A DNA stretch of 9,025 nt from Bacteroidota bacterium (GTDB taxonomy: Bacteria; Bacteroidota; Ignavibacteria; Ignavibacteriales; Ignavibacteriaceae): NCBI GenBank assembly GCA_024278655.1, contig JAJRSV010000304.1, positions 1 through 9,025 of the forward strand, in the 5' to 3' direction. A model generated the notes under the pieces. The model worked only from the letters and a program-made list of their open reading frames with translations, was not told where the DNA came from and searched no databases. Positions 1 to 6,745 of the stretch are shown here, in pieces; position 1 is the stretch's first letter, and each line of letters opens with the position of its first letter. A program made the position numbers and the translations under genes.

Positions 1-10
1 AAAAATTAAT

Positions 11-38
11 TTGACATTTAAAATTAATTCGTTATTTT
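11..38 (+). promoter_or_regulatory. Possible promoter of the tetR gene
   Basis: A perfect TTGACA box lies at 11-16. The AT-rich TATTTT at 33-38 could serve as the -10 element with a 16-base spacer. A start of transcription near position 45 would fall inside the inverted repeat at 40-59, so a bound repressor would block initiation. The -35 match is seen directly. The -10 is weak, and the primary sigma factor of FCB bacteria often uses other boxes, so this is tentative. Confidence 0.35.
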
Positions 39-39
39 G

Positions 40-59
40 GTTAGTGATTATTAACTAAC
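40..59. promoter_or_regulatory. Probable TetR operator, site A (autoregulation)
   Basis: An inverted repeat is visible: GTTAGTGA (40-47), a 4-base spacer (48-51) and TAACTAAC (52-59). The right arm differs by one base from the exact complement of the left arm (TCACTAAC). The same layout with the same left arm recurs at 663-682 before the next gene. The site ends 12 bases before the tetR start and overlaps the likely transcription start, which is the usual position for an autoregulated TetR-family operator. An additional half-site TTAGT at 60-64 forms a second small palindrome (ACTAACTTAGT, 54-64). That the adjacent regulator binds here is inferred. Confidence 0.7.
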
Positions 60-71
60 TTAGTAAATGAG

Positions 72-647
72 ATGACTCAAAGACAAAACGAAATAATTAA
101 TGCTGCTATTCAGCTTATTGCTGAAAAAGGAATTCAGGGGTTGACGATTAAAAACTTATCCAAAGCAATAAAGGTTACCGAACCGGCTATTTACAGGCAC
201 TTTGAAAGTAAAACATCTATTCTGGTAGCTATTCTGGAGAACTTTAAGAACTTTACTGCCACAATATCTTCCGAAATATTGAGTAGGGATGAATCTGCCC
301 TGGACAAAATATTTATGATTTACAGAGCTTACTACAACAAATTTACCGAAACACCTTCACTGGTTTCAGTGATATTCTCTGATGAAATATTTAAAAACGA
401 TAAAAATTTATCAAAAAAAATTGCTTCGCTGCTAAGTGCCAACGAAGAAATGTTTTGTTCTATTATTAAAGAAGGTCAAAAGGCGAAAGAAATAAGGAAC
501 GATATTGACAATAAACAGATTGCCCTAATTATAATGGGTGCAATGAGACTATTGGTTAAAAAATGGGAGACCAGTGCTTATGCTTTCGATCTTAAAAAAG
601 AGGGAAAAAAGTTGTTCAATGCCATTAAAGCGATAATTCAAAAATAA
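72..647 (+). CDS. TetR/AcrR-family transcriptional regulator
   Basis: This 191-residue protein has the usual TetR length and layout. Residues about 5-51 form the N-terminal helix-turn-helix domain, with the family pattern of a hydrophobic first helix ending in AEKG, then LTIKNLSKAIKV and the recognition helix TEPAIYRHFESK (36-47). The C-terminal helices (about 55-190) would form the ligand pocket and dimer interface; they are too divergent for me to name a ligand. The start is the ATG just downstream of inverted repeat site A; the ATG five bases earlier runs into a stop after two codons. Two matching 20-bp inverted repeats, before this gene and before the downstream export operon, suggest it represses both and is relieved by a small, probably hydrophobic molecule. 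The regulator family is confident; target and ligand are inferred. Confidence 0.93.
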   Translation: MTQRQNEIINAAIQLIAEKGIQGLTIKNLSKAIKVTEPAIYRHFESKTSILVAILENFKNFTATISSEILSRDESALDKIFMIYRAYYNKFTETPSLVSVIFSDEIFKNDKNLSKKIASLLSANEEMFCSIIKEGQKAKEIRNDIDNKQIALIIMGAMRLLVKKWETSAYAFDLKKEGKKLFNAIKAIIQK

Positions 648-662
648 TTTTTTATATGTAAG

Positions 663-682
663 GTTAGTGAATGTTCACAAAC
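663..682. promoter_or_regulatory. Probable TetR operator, site B (export operon)
   Basis: The inverted repeat is GTTAGTGA (663-670), spacer ATGT (671-674) and TCACAAAC (675-682). The right arm is one base away from the perfect complement. The left arm plus the preceding G is identical to site A over nine bases, and the spacer length is the same. It sits in the 51-base gap between tetR and the cytochrome gene and ends 16 bases before that ATG. A weak -10-like TATATG at 653-658 would place the transcription start within the site. No hairpin terminator separates tetR from this point, so read-through from the tetR promoter is also possible. Confidence 0.7.
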
Positions 683-698
683 TTAAAAGAAAAACAAA

Positions 699-1214
699 AT
701 GAAAAAAAGCAGAATACAAATAATAACCGTTTTAATACTTCTTTTAATTACCGGTTGTGTTAAGAATAAAGAAGAAAAGGATTCGGTAGATGTTGTAAAT
801 AAAAGCAAGACAACCATTGCGGAAGAACTAAAGCTGCCTGCAAAATATAAGGAATTGTTAACAGCAGAAATGATGAAGATTCAGAGTGCAATGCAAACGC
901 TGCTGCCCCTATTAACAGCAGGAAATAGTGATGCCGCTGATTTGTCTATGCAAATTCACAACAGCTTTATATTAAAACAATCACTCACTAAAGAAGAGCT
1001 TAAAGAATTAATAAGCTTGCTTCCAAAAGATTTTGTGAAACTCGACCGGACATTTCATGCCGATGCAAAAGCATTGGCTGATGCCGTAAACCAAAGTGAT
1101 TTTAATACTGCGGGAAGGATTTACGGTAAAATGATTTCTGGTTGTATTAACTGCCATTCCCGTTACGCTTCAAAAAAGTTTAGCGGTTTAACTAATTCGG
1201 AAATAAAAGACTAA
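699..1214 (+). CDS. Monohaem class II cytochrome c-like lipoprotein
   Basis: The 171-residue product starts with a lipoprotein signal peptide: basic MKKSR, a hydrophobic stretch, then LITGC with the lipidated Cys at 20. After a charged linker (21-45) the rest is predicted mainly helical. A single c-type haem motif CINCH (149-153) lies close to the C-terminus. A haem site at the end of a helical bundle is the arrangement of class II cytochromes (cytochrome c' and c556). Met residues in the first helix (58, 59, 65) could supply the distal ligand found in c556-type members. It is probably anchored in the periplasm on the inner or outer membrane. It is the first gene after operator site B and lies 12 bases before the RND exporter gene, so it should be cotranscribed with it. 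An electron-carrier or redox-sensing role in this operon is inference; the haem motif and lipobox are seen directly. Confidence 0.8.
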   Translation: MKKSRIQIITVLILLLITGCVKNKEEKDSVDVVNKSKTTIAEELKLPAKYKELLTAEMMKIQSAMQTLLPLLTAGNSDAADLSMQIHNSFILKQSLTKEELKELISLLPKDFVKLDRTFHADAKALADAVNQSDFNTAGRIYGKMISGCINCHSRYASKKFSGLTNSEIKD

Positions 1215-1226
1215 AAAGGAAAATAA

Positions 1227-3530
1227 ATGGAATCCATATTAAAAAAAATACTCAAAGTTCCTTATCTCGTTTTTATTGTAATTGCTGCAACAACCGTCTT
1301 CCTGTTTCTTCCGATGAAAGATAACACAAGGATGGAAACGAACCTTGATAAATATATGCCCGCTGATCATCCGGCATTTATTTACAGCGATAAAGCTGAA
1401 GAATGGTTTAATATTAAGGATGGGATAATTATAGCTGTAGAAAATAAAGACGGTGTTTATAATACCGGCACTTTAACTATAGTTAAACAATTAACCAAAA
1501 AGCTTCAGAAAATGCCGGAGATAGAAAGAGACGATGTTACATCGCTTTATACGGCGGATAATATTATAGGAACCGAAGACGGAATGGACGTTAGGGCTTT
1601 CTTTAAGAAAGTACCAAAGACTAAAGAAAAGCTTGAAGAGCTCCGCCAAAAAGTCTTGACGAACGAGATGGTGTACGAAAGACTTGTTTCGAAGGATGAA
1701 ACGGTAACCGTTATAATAGCGGAAATAAATGATGATGTTTTTACACAGGAATTTTATAATAAGATTCTTGCCGTTACCAAAGAGTTCGAAAATAATGAAA
1801 ACAAAATGTATGTAGCAGGACGACCGATTGTAGAAGGCACACTTGCACTCCTCGGTCCGGAAGATATGAAAAGAATGGTGCCGATTGTATTACTTGTAAT
1901 TATTCTTGTTCTTTATTTAACGCTGCGGAGTGTAAAGAGTACGGTTTTAACAATGCTCGTTGTTTTTATTAGTACGCTTTGGGCTTTCGGGTTAATGGCA
2001 TTGGTTAACATCCCGATTTATTCGGTCTCTACAATGATTCCCGTAATGCTTATTGCTATTGGCGTTGCGGACGGAATACACTTGTACAGCCATCTTCAGC
2101 TTTATATAAGAAAACATCCCGAGACCACAAAAAAAGAAGCGGTGGTTGATATGCTCCGGAGTATGTGGAAACCGGTTGTTATCACTTCGGTTACAACAGC
2201 GGTCGGTTTTATTTCGCTGCTTACTTCACAGGTTTATCCGATAAAGTATTTCGGAATTTTCACCGCGTTCGGTGTGCTTGCTGCAATGGTTTTTTCGCTG
2301 GTATTAATTCCCGCAGGAATAATGATCTTCGGGCTGCCGAAAACCAAACCGGTTAAGGATAATAAAAAACATAACAATAAGTTTGCTTATGATTTTGCGG
2401 AAAAAGTTCTTAAGCACAAAACCGTAACCTTGTTCATTACAATAATTCTTGTTGCTGTTTCGATAATAGGCATTACTAAAGTTTGGATTGATTCCAGCTT
2501 TCTGGAAAAGTTTGAAAAAGACAGCGACATTGTACTTACCGATGCTTTCATCAACGAACACTTCGGCGGAACTTCAACCATCAATCTTATTTTAGACAGC
2601 CAGGAAGAAGATGCATTCAAAACTCCTGAAATATTAAGGATAGTAGATAAAATGCAGGATGTAGTTGAAGGGAAACTTCAGGTTGTCGGTAATTCATTTT
2701 CGCTTGCAGATTATCTGAAGAGAATGAACAAAGTAATGCACGCCGATGATGAAGCTTACAACACAATCCCCGATTCGAAAAACCTTGTGGCGCAATATCT
2801 TCTGCTTTACGAAATGTCCGGTGATCCGGATAATCTTTGGAAAGTAGTAAACTACAATTACGCAAAGCTGAACGTAACCTTCCAGTTAAAAAGCGATAAT
2901 TCAAAAGCTATCAATTCGGCTCTCGAAGTAATTCACACATTCGAAGATGATTTTAAGAAGCACGGCATTACAATGAACTATGCCGGTTCAGGATACAAAG
3001 CACTTGTGTTCACCGATTTAATTCTTGAAGGACAGATAATGAGTCTGATTATGACTCTGATTATAGTAATAATATTACTCGCGATTATGTTCAGGAATAT
3101 AAAGTTAGGTTTAATCGGTTCGGTTCCTATTTTAATTACTGCAGCCATAAGCTTTGGACTGATGGGCTGGCTCGGCATTCCGCTTAACACTACCACGGCG
3201 CTGCTTTCCAGTATTGCAATAGGAATTGGAATTGACTACGCGGTTCACTTTATCGAGCAGTACAGAATAAACTCCGTATCAAACGATAAACTTGTTACCG
3301 CTCAAAAAACCATGGCACATTCGGGCAGGGCAATTCTGTTTAACGCAATTGTTGTAATTGCAGGATTCCTTGTTCTGCTCTTCTCCGTATTTCCTCCCAA
3401 CAGGGAACTCGGATTCCTGGTATCATTTAATATGTTCGTTTCCTTTGTAGGAACACTTACAATAATGTTAATACTTCTGAACAGATCAAATATTTATTTC
3501 GAAAAACAAAAAGAAGGAAAAATAAAATGA
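1227..3530 (+). CDS. RND/MMPL-type exporter, 12 TM segments
   Basis: The 767-residue protein has the duplicated architecture of the RND superfamily (COG1033/MMPL type). TM1 is at about 11-30, a periplasmic domain at 31-215, and TM2-6 between 217 and 369. A second half repeats this: TM7 about 399-417, a periplasmic domain 420-600, and TM8-12 between 603 and 751. The matching TM4 and TM10 carry the acidic residues expected for proton coupling: D282 in GVADGIHLY and D670 in GIGIDYAVHF. FGG at 446-448 is a typical element of this group. The length fits MMPL-like lipid exporters and is shorter than the roughly 1000-residue drug pumps such as AcrB. The start is supported by AAAAGGA at 1214-1220. 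It overlaps the next gene by four bases (ATGA). The association with LolA-like and DUF1302-like proteins suggests transport of a lipid or other hydrophobic compound; the substrate cannot be read from sequence. Confidence 0.92.
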   Translation: MESILKKILKVPYLVFIVIAATTVFLFLPMKDNTRMETNLDKYMPADHPAFIYSDKAEEWFNIKDGIIIAVENKDGVYNTGTLTIVKQLTKKLQKMPEIERDDVTSLYTADNIIGTEDGMDVRAFFKKVPKTKEKLEELRQKVLTNEMVYERLVSKDETVTVIIAEINDDVFTQEFYNKILAVTKEFENNENKMYVAGRPIVEGTLALLGPEDMKRMVPIVLLVIILVLYLTLRSVKSTVLTMLVVFISTLWAFGLMALVNIPIYSVSTMIPVMLIAIGVADGIHLYSHLQLYIRKHPETTKKEAVVDMLRSMWKPVVITSVTTAVGFISLLTSQVYPIKYFGIFTAFGVLAAMVFSLVLIPAGIMIFGLPKTKPVKDNKKHNNKFAYDFAEKVLKHKTVTLFITIILVAVSIIGITKVWIDSSFLEKFEKDSDIVLTDAFINEHFGGTSTINLILDSQEEDAFKTPEILRIVDKMQDVVEGKLQVVGNSFSLADYLKRMNKVMHADDEAYNTIPDSKNLVAQYLLLYEMSGDPDNLWKVVNYNYAKLNVTFQLKSDNSKAINSALEVIHTFEDDFKKHGITMNYAGSGYKALVFTDLILEGQIMSLIMTLIIVIILLAIMFRNIKLGLIGSVPILITAAISFGLMGWLGIPLNTTTALLSSIAIGIGIDYAVHFIEQYRINSVSNDKLVTAQKTMAHSGRAILFNAIVVIAGFLVLLFSVFPPNRELGFLVSFNMFVSFVGTLTIMLILLNRSNIYFEKQKEGKIK

Positions 3531-4309
3531 AGACTATAAAATTAGCAGGATTATTAATCCTTGCACTTGTTGTATCGAACCTGAAAGTTTTCCCGCAGGA
3601 GATAACGGGATTGCAAATAATCGAAAACGTTTACAACAGACCGGTCGGTGAAGATATGACAGCCGATTTGACTATGACGCTGATTAATTCCAGCGGGAAT
3701 GAACGTGTACGAAAAATCAAACAATTTTCAAGAGACTTTGGTGATGTGGAAAAGAAAATTATGTTTTTCGTTTCACCGGCGGATGTTAAAAACACATCGT
3801 TTATGAACTGGAGTTACGATGAGGAAGGTAAAGACGACGACCAGTGGATATACCTACCGGCTTTGAAGAAGACAAAGAGAATTTCGAGCGACAGTAAAGG
3901 CGATTACTTTATGGGCTCCGATTTCACTTATGATGATTTGGGCGACAGGAAACCATCTGATGATACACACAAGTTACTTCGCGAAGAAAAGATAAACGGC
4001 GAAGACTGTTACGTGGTTGAAAGCATCCCTAAAGATCCTGATTATATGTACTCAAAGACAGTTACGTGGGTAATTAAAGATAAATGGATTGGTTTAAAGA
4101 AGGAGTTTTACGATGAAGACGGTGTGTTGCTGAAAATACTTCACGTAAAAGATTACAAGAAAATAAACGGTTTCTGGATTATTGTTGATACAGAGATGGA
4201 GAACGTACAGAAAGATCATAAAACAGTAATGGAATTGAGAAACATAAAAATAGACACTGGAATTTCGGATTCTAAGTTTACTGAAAGAATGATGACAAGA
4301 GGAATATAA
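3527..4309 (+). CDS. Outer-membrane lipoprotein-sorting protein, LolA-like
   Basis: This 260-residue protein has an N-terminal signal peptide (basic MKTIK, hydrophobic core to about 19, likely cleavage near residue 24). The mature part matches the COG2834-type LolA-like family. Recognisable pieces are the opening repeat of beta strands with DLTMTLINSSG (47-57), DDDQWIYLPALKKTKRIS (103-120) and KGDYFMGSDFTYDDL (124-138), followed by a C-terminal strand-rich region. Members adopt a half-barrel that binds acyl chains. They commonly sit beside RND/MMPL exporters rather than in the LolCDE lipoprotein pathway, so this one is likely a periplasmic carrier for the partner exporter. Its ATG overlaps the exporter stop in ATGA, with AGAAGGA at 3512-3518, indicating translational coupling. 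It is probably not the housekeeping LolA. The family call is strong; the cargo is inferred. Confidence 0.88.
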   Translation: MKTIKLAGLLILALVVSNLKVFPQEITGLQIIENVYNRPVGEDMTADLTMTLINSSGNERVRKIKQFSRDFGDVEKKIMFFVSPADVKNTSFMNWSYDEEGKDDDQWIYLPALKKTKRISSDSKGDYFMGSDFTYDDLGDRKPSDDTHKLLREEKINGEDCYVVESIPKDPDYMYSKTVTWVIKDKWIGLKKEFYDEDGVLLKILHVKDYKKINGFWIIVDTEMENVQKDHKTVMELRNIKIDTGISDSKFTERMMTRGI

Positions 4310-4321
4310 TGTAAAGTAGTT

Positions 4322-4351
4322 AAACAGGTTCCGTTACTCCGGGACTTGTTT
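4322..4351 (+). terminator. Strong stem-loop inside the operon, possible attenuator
   Basis: A 12-bp stem is formed by AAACAGGTTCCG (4322-4333) and CGGGACTTGTTT (4340-4351), with a six-base loop (TTACTC) and two G-U pairs. It begins 12 bases after the LolA-like stop. The A-rich start and T-rich end resemble an intrinsic terminator, but the following bases (CAATTATCC) are a poor U tract. Only 30 bases separate it from the next ATG, leaving little room for a new promoter. Partial termination or protection of the upstream mRNA 3' end is therefore more likely than a full stop. Confidence 0.5.
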
Positions 4352-4381
4352 CAATTATCCATAACAAAATGATAAAAGAAA

Positions 4382-5626
4382 ATGAAAAGAATAATTTTTT
4401 TAGTCGTAGTAATAGCATTTATTCAAAACATCAATGCACAGAATCCCGACTTTACAGGTTACTTGCGAAATTATTCGGGAATGCTTCTCGGCAACGGCTC
4501 TACTGATTTTATAATCCTGCAGAACACGTTTAATCTGAACATCGAGAAGAGGTTCGATAATTCCGCATTCAAAGTTAACCCGATGATATACCATTACATG
4601 TCCGATAGTTTATACTTCAGGTTACGGGAAGCGTATATGGATTTGTACTTCGATAATTTTGATATACGCGTTGGTAAACAGCAAATAGTGTGGGGCAAAG
4701 CTGACGGTGTTTTTATAACCGATATAGTTTCGCCAAAAGATTTATTTGAATTTTTGCTGCCTGAATTCGATGAAATAAGAAGAGGGGTAATCGGTTTGAA
4801 GTTAGATTATTATATAGGCAACAGCACACTTGAACTTGTATGGCTGCCGGTTTTTACGCCGACTAACCTGCCCGGTGAAAATTCTGCCTGGGCAGTAAAA
4901 CCAAGCTTTCCGCTTCCGCCTTCTTTCGCCTATTCAAAGCAGGAAGTAAAAGCATCGCTGGAAAACAGCGAACTGTTTCTTAAGTATTCAACAATTTCGG
5001 AGAATATTGATTTTGAATTAATGGGCGGTTACATGTGGGATGATGATCCGACTCTTTTCAGCTCGGTATCAATCGACTCGGCAACAGGTAATACTAAACT
5101 AACCATCATTCCGGAACATAACAGATTAACCGTAGCAGGCGGAAGTTTCAGTATGCCCGTAGGTCCTTTTATCTTCCGCGGCGAAGGCGCTTATTACTGG
5201 GGCAAGTATTTCAATACGGTCAACCCGGCTCTGAATAGAGGAGTGATTCAGAAAGATTACATCCATTATATGCTCGGACTCGATTTTACTCTGTTCGATA
5301 TTTACCTGAGTACACAATTTGTTCAAAGAGTTATAATGAATTACGAAGATATAATTCGTCCGACGGTATTGTTTAAAGGTGAAACAAACAATATGATGAC
5401 GTTTCTGGCAAGCTATTCGATGATGAACGAAACACTAACACTCGAACTCTTTTCGTATTACGATTTCGAATATTCCAATGCGCTGATACGACCGAGAATT
5501 TTATACGACTATTCCGATTCCATTAATCTTCAGTTTGGTGCAAATATATTTACCGGCACAGAAGGTTTGTTCGGGCAGTACGATAAGAACGACATGATCT
5601 ACGGAAGAATAATTTACAGCTTCTAA
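4382..5626 (+). CDS. DUF1302-like outer-membrane beta-barrel protein
   Basis: The 414-residue protein has a clear signal peptide (MKRIIFLVVVIAFIQNINA, cleavage probably after A19). The mature protein is full of alternating hydrophobic/polar strands with aromatic girdle residues and ends in YGRIIYSF, the terminal-Phe signature of outer-membrane barrels. The stretch RVGKQQIVWGKADG (96-109) followed by SPKDL (117-121) resembles the R-x-G-x-Q-x-x-x-WG plus proline-aspartate motif of DUF1302-family proteins. Such proteins are often encoded beside RND exporters and LolA-like or DUF1329 proteins, and are thought to act in passage of hydrophobic compounds. Here it would be the outer-membrane partner of the exporter and the periplasmic carrier. 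The barrel assignment is strong; the DUF1302 label is from motif resemblance only. The ribosome site is weak (AAAAGAAA), and an ATG at 4369 is out of frame. Confidence 0.82.
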   Translation: MKRIIFLVVVIAFIQNINAQNPDFTGYLRNYSGMLLGNGSTDFIILQNTFNLNIEKRFDNSAFKVNPMIYHYMSDSLYFRLREAYMDLYFDNFDIRVGKQQIVWGKADGVFITDIVSPKDLFEFLLPEFDEIRRGVIGLKLDYYIGNSTLELVWLPVFTPTNLPGENSAWAVKPSFPLPPSFAYSKQEVKASLENSELFLKYSTISENIDFELMGGYMWDDDPTLFSSVSIDSATGNTKLTIIPEHNRLTVAGGSFSMPVGPFIFRGEGAYYWGKYFNTVNPALNRGVIQKDYIHYMLGLDFTLFDIYLSTQFVQRVIMNYEDIIRPTVLFKGETNNMMTFLASYSMMNETLTLELFSYYDFEYSNALIRPRILYDYSDSINLQFGANIFTGTEGLFGQYDKNDMIYGRIIYSF

Positions 5627-5657
5627 CATTGTTCATTCAGATAAGGAAAATTTTATA

Positions 5658-6158
5658 ATGAAATTCTTAAAAGTAATTAAAGTTGTTTTACTGATGTTAG
5701 TTGTTCTGAGTATGAACATATCTGCTCAGGCATCGGATGATAATAAAGATGCAATCTTAGGTAAATGGCTGATGCCCGATAAAATGGGAACTCTGGAAAT
5801 ATTTAAATGCAGCGAATTCTACTGCGGAAAAATTGTTGAGCTTGAGGAAAAGTCGGAAGACGGCGGACCTGTACTTGATGTTGAAAATCCCGATGAAACA
5901 TTACGTAGTCGTCCGGTTTTAGGTTTGCAGGTAATGTCGGGTTTTAAATATGCAGGCGATAATACCTGGAGCGACGGTGTTTTTTATATACCGAAAAAAG
6001 GTAAAGAAGCATCGCCCGATTTTATTCTAGTCGACGAGGAGCACCTGAATATAGAAATATCATTTTTATTCTTTACAAAAACCGTTGAACTAACACGGAT
6101 TAAAGAAGAACAGGCAAATAAAAAGAAGGGATTAAATAACAATGAAAATTTTAAATAA
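5658..6158 (+). CDS. Secreted DUF2147-family protein
   Basis: This 166-residue protein carries a signal peptide (hydrophobic core about 8-20, ISAQA at 21-25). The mature part matches the DUF2147 pattern: an opening ILGKW (33-37), GTLEIFKCSEFYCGKIVEL (44-62), NPDETLRSRPVLGL (77-90), and a W-x-DG-x-FYIP-x-x-GK segment (104-116). These small beta-rich periplasmic proteins have no established biochemical role that I know of. Two cysteines in CSEFYC (51-56) could form a disulfide. AAGGAAA at 5643-5649 supports the start. It lies 31 bases after the barrel gene and overlaps the next gene by 17 bases, so it belongs to the same transcription unit. Residues after about 150 are Lys/Asn-rich and look like an unstructured tail. 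Confidence 0.85.
   Translation: MKFLKVIKVVLLMLVVLSMNISAQASDDNKDAILGKWLMPDKMGTLEIFKCSEFYCGKIVELEEKSEDGGPVLDVENPDETLRSRPVLGLQVMSGFKYAGDNTWSDGVFYIPKKGKEASPDFILVDEEHLNIEISFLFFTKTVELTRIKEEQANKKKGLNNNENFK
6124..6130 (+). promoter_or_regulatory. Ribosome binding site for the 6142 gene
   Basis: AGAAGGG lies inside the 3' end of the DUF2147 gene, 11 bases before the ATG at 6142. It supports this start even though the two reading frames overlap by 17 bases, and implies coupled translation. Confidence 0.6.
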
Positions 6159-6528
6159 AGCTGCAGCAGCAGTTGCAGTTGTAATAGGTGGGATGGCGGT
6201 TATAGCAGGCACAAAAGTTTTAACCGGGGTTTCTGTTCCGGATTACGAGTATTTTGATGCGCTGGTTATTTACAATGTGGTAATGGGTGTTGTATCGCTT
6301 TTTGCAGGTTATCTCATCTGGAAAAACAAGGACGGCGCTTTACCGCTTGGTATGCTGATAACAGGTTTGCATATTCTTGTTTTGGCATTATTGTTAACGG
6401 TTTTTAATGATGTTATTTCATCACACAGCATAAGCGCAATGCTTATACGTTCGGTGGTATGGATTGCAATAATATTTACTGTCCGCTTAACCGAATCGCA
6501 AAAGAATAATGATGAAATCCTCATTTGA
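6142..6528 (+). CDS. Small four-TM inner-membrane protein, unknown function
   Basis: I do not recognise this 128-residue protein. It has four hydrophobic segments at about 7-29, 38-60, 67-88 and 96-115, short polar loops (KNKDGA at 61-66) and a charged C-terminal tail. By the positive-inside rule, both termini and the KNKD loop are likely cytoplasmic. The start is supported by AGAAGGG upstream. It begins inside the end of the DUF2147 gene in another frame and is the last gene of the operon. The overlap suggests a linked function with the DUF2147 protein or the envelope export system, but no reaction can be assigned. The 384-base reading frame on the opposite strand (6309-6692) is judged a shadow, because this frame has the stronger start and membrane-protein composition. 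Confidence 0.8.
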   Translation: MKILNKAAAAVAVVIGGMAVIAGTKVLTGVSVPDYEYFDALVIYNVVMGVVSLFAGYLIWKNKDGALPLGMLITGLHILVLALLLTVFNDVISSHSISAMLIRSVVWIAIIFTVRLTESQKNNDEILI

Positions 6529-6745
6529 GAAACCCCTGCTGATTGAGTTTCTACAATAATATCATTATGTTTTAACCGGAACGATAACACACCTCGCAAA
6601 TCTCCACTTTTACACAGCGAGGGGGAAGAGATACAGTATGCAGGAACTGGTATTAATGAAGCGCCGGAGAATTTTAAAGTATGATATCTCACAACAAATT
6701 AGGCAGTAATCTTGCAGATTGATAATATGTTATGTGATTGAAATA
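6529..6745. repeat. Gene-free spacer, possible dispersed repeat remnant
   Basis: No convincing gene lies here. The spacer holds two inverted pairs: AGAAAC/GTTTCT (6528-6533 and 6547-6552) and CCTCGC/GCGAGG (6592-6597 and 6617-6622), the latter followed by a purine run GGGGGAAGAG. Read on the minus strand it stays open through much of its length without resembling a protein. From memory it is similar in feel to dispersed intergenic repeats of FCB genomes, but that cannot be confirmed here. Neither hairpin has a T tract, so no terminator for the operon is visible. The spacer also has to contain any promoter for the downstream DUF5677-like gene; I see no clear one. Confidence 0.3.

Noticed and set aside
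2165..3196. Several short open frames (+2165-2356, -2304-2561, -2387-2620, -2617-2904, -2978-3196) inside the exporter gene
   Set aside because: They lie wholly within a well-supported RND gene and show no family motifs or ribosome sites; they are shadows of its codon bias.
3527..4309. Housekeeping LolA chaperone of the LolCDE pathway
   Set aside because: Sequence motifs (DQWIYLPALKK, GSDFTYDDL) and position next to an RND exporter fit the exporter-associated LolA-like family rather than canonical LolA, so no lolA symbol is given.
6528..6552. AGAAAC/GTTTCT hairpin right after the operon as its terminator
   Set aside because: Six mostly A-T pairs, a 13-base loop and no T run after it; not a credible intrinsic terminator.
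6309..6692. 127-residue minus-strand open frame
   Set aside because: It covers more than half of the four-TM gene antisense and its N-terminal half reads through the suspected repeat; no domain, signal or good ribosome site.
6719..6745. TTG start extending the DUF5677-like gene by nine residues
   Set aside because: The extra residues are hydrophobic and unremarkable, and an in-frame ATG at 6746 precedes the start of the helical domain; a TTG start cannot be excluded but is less likely.
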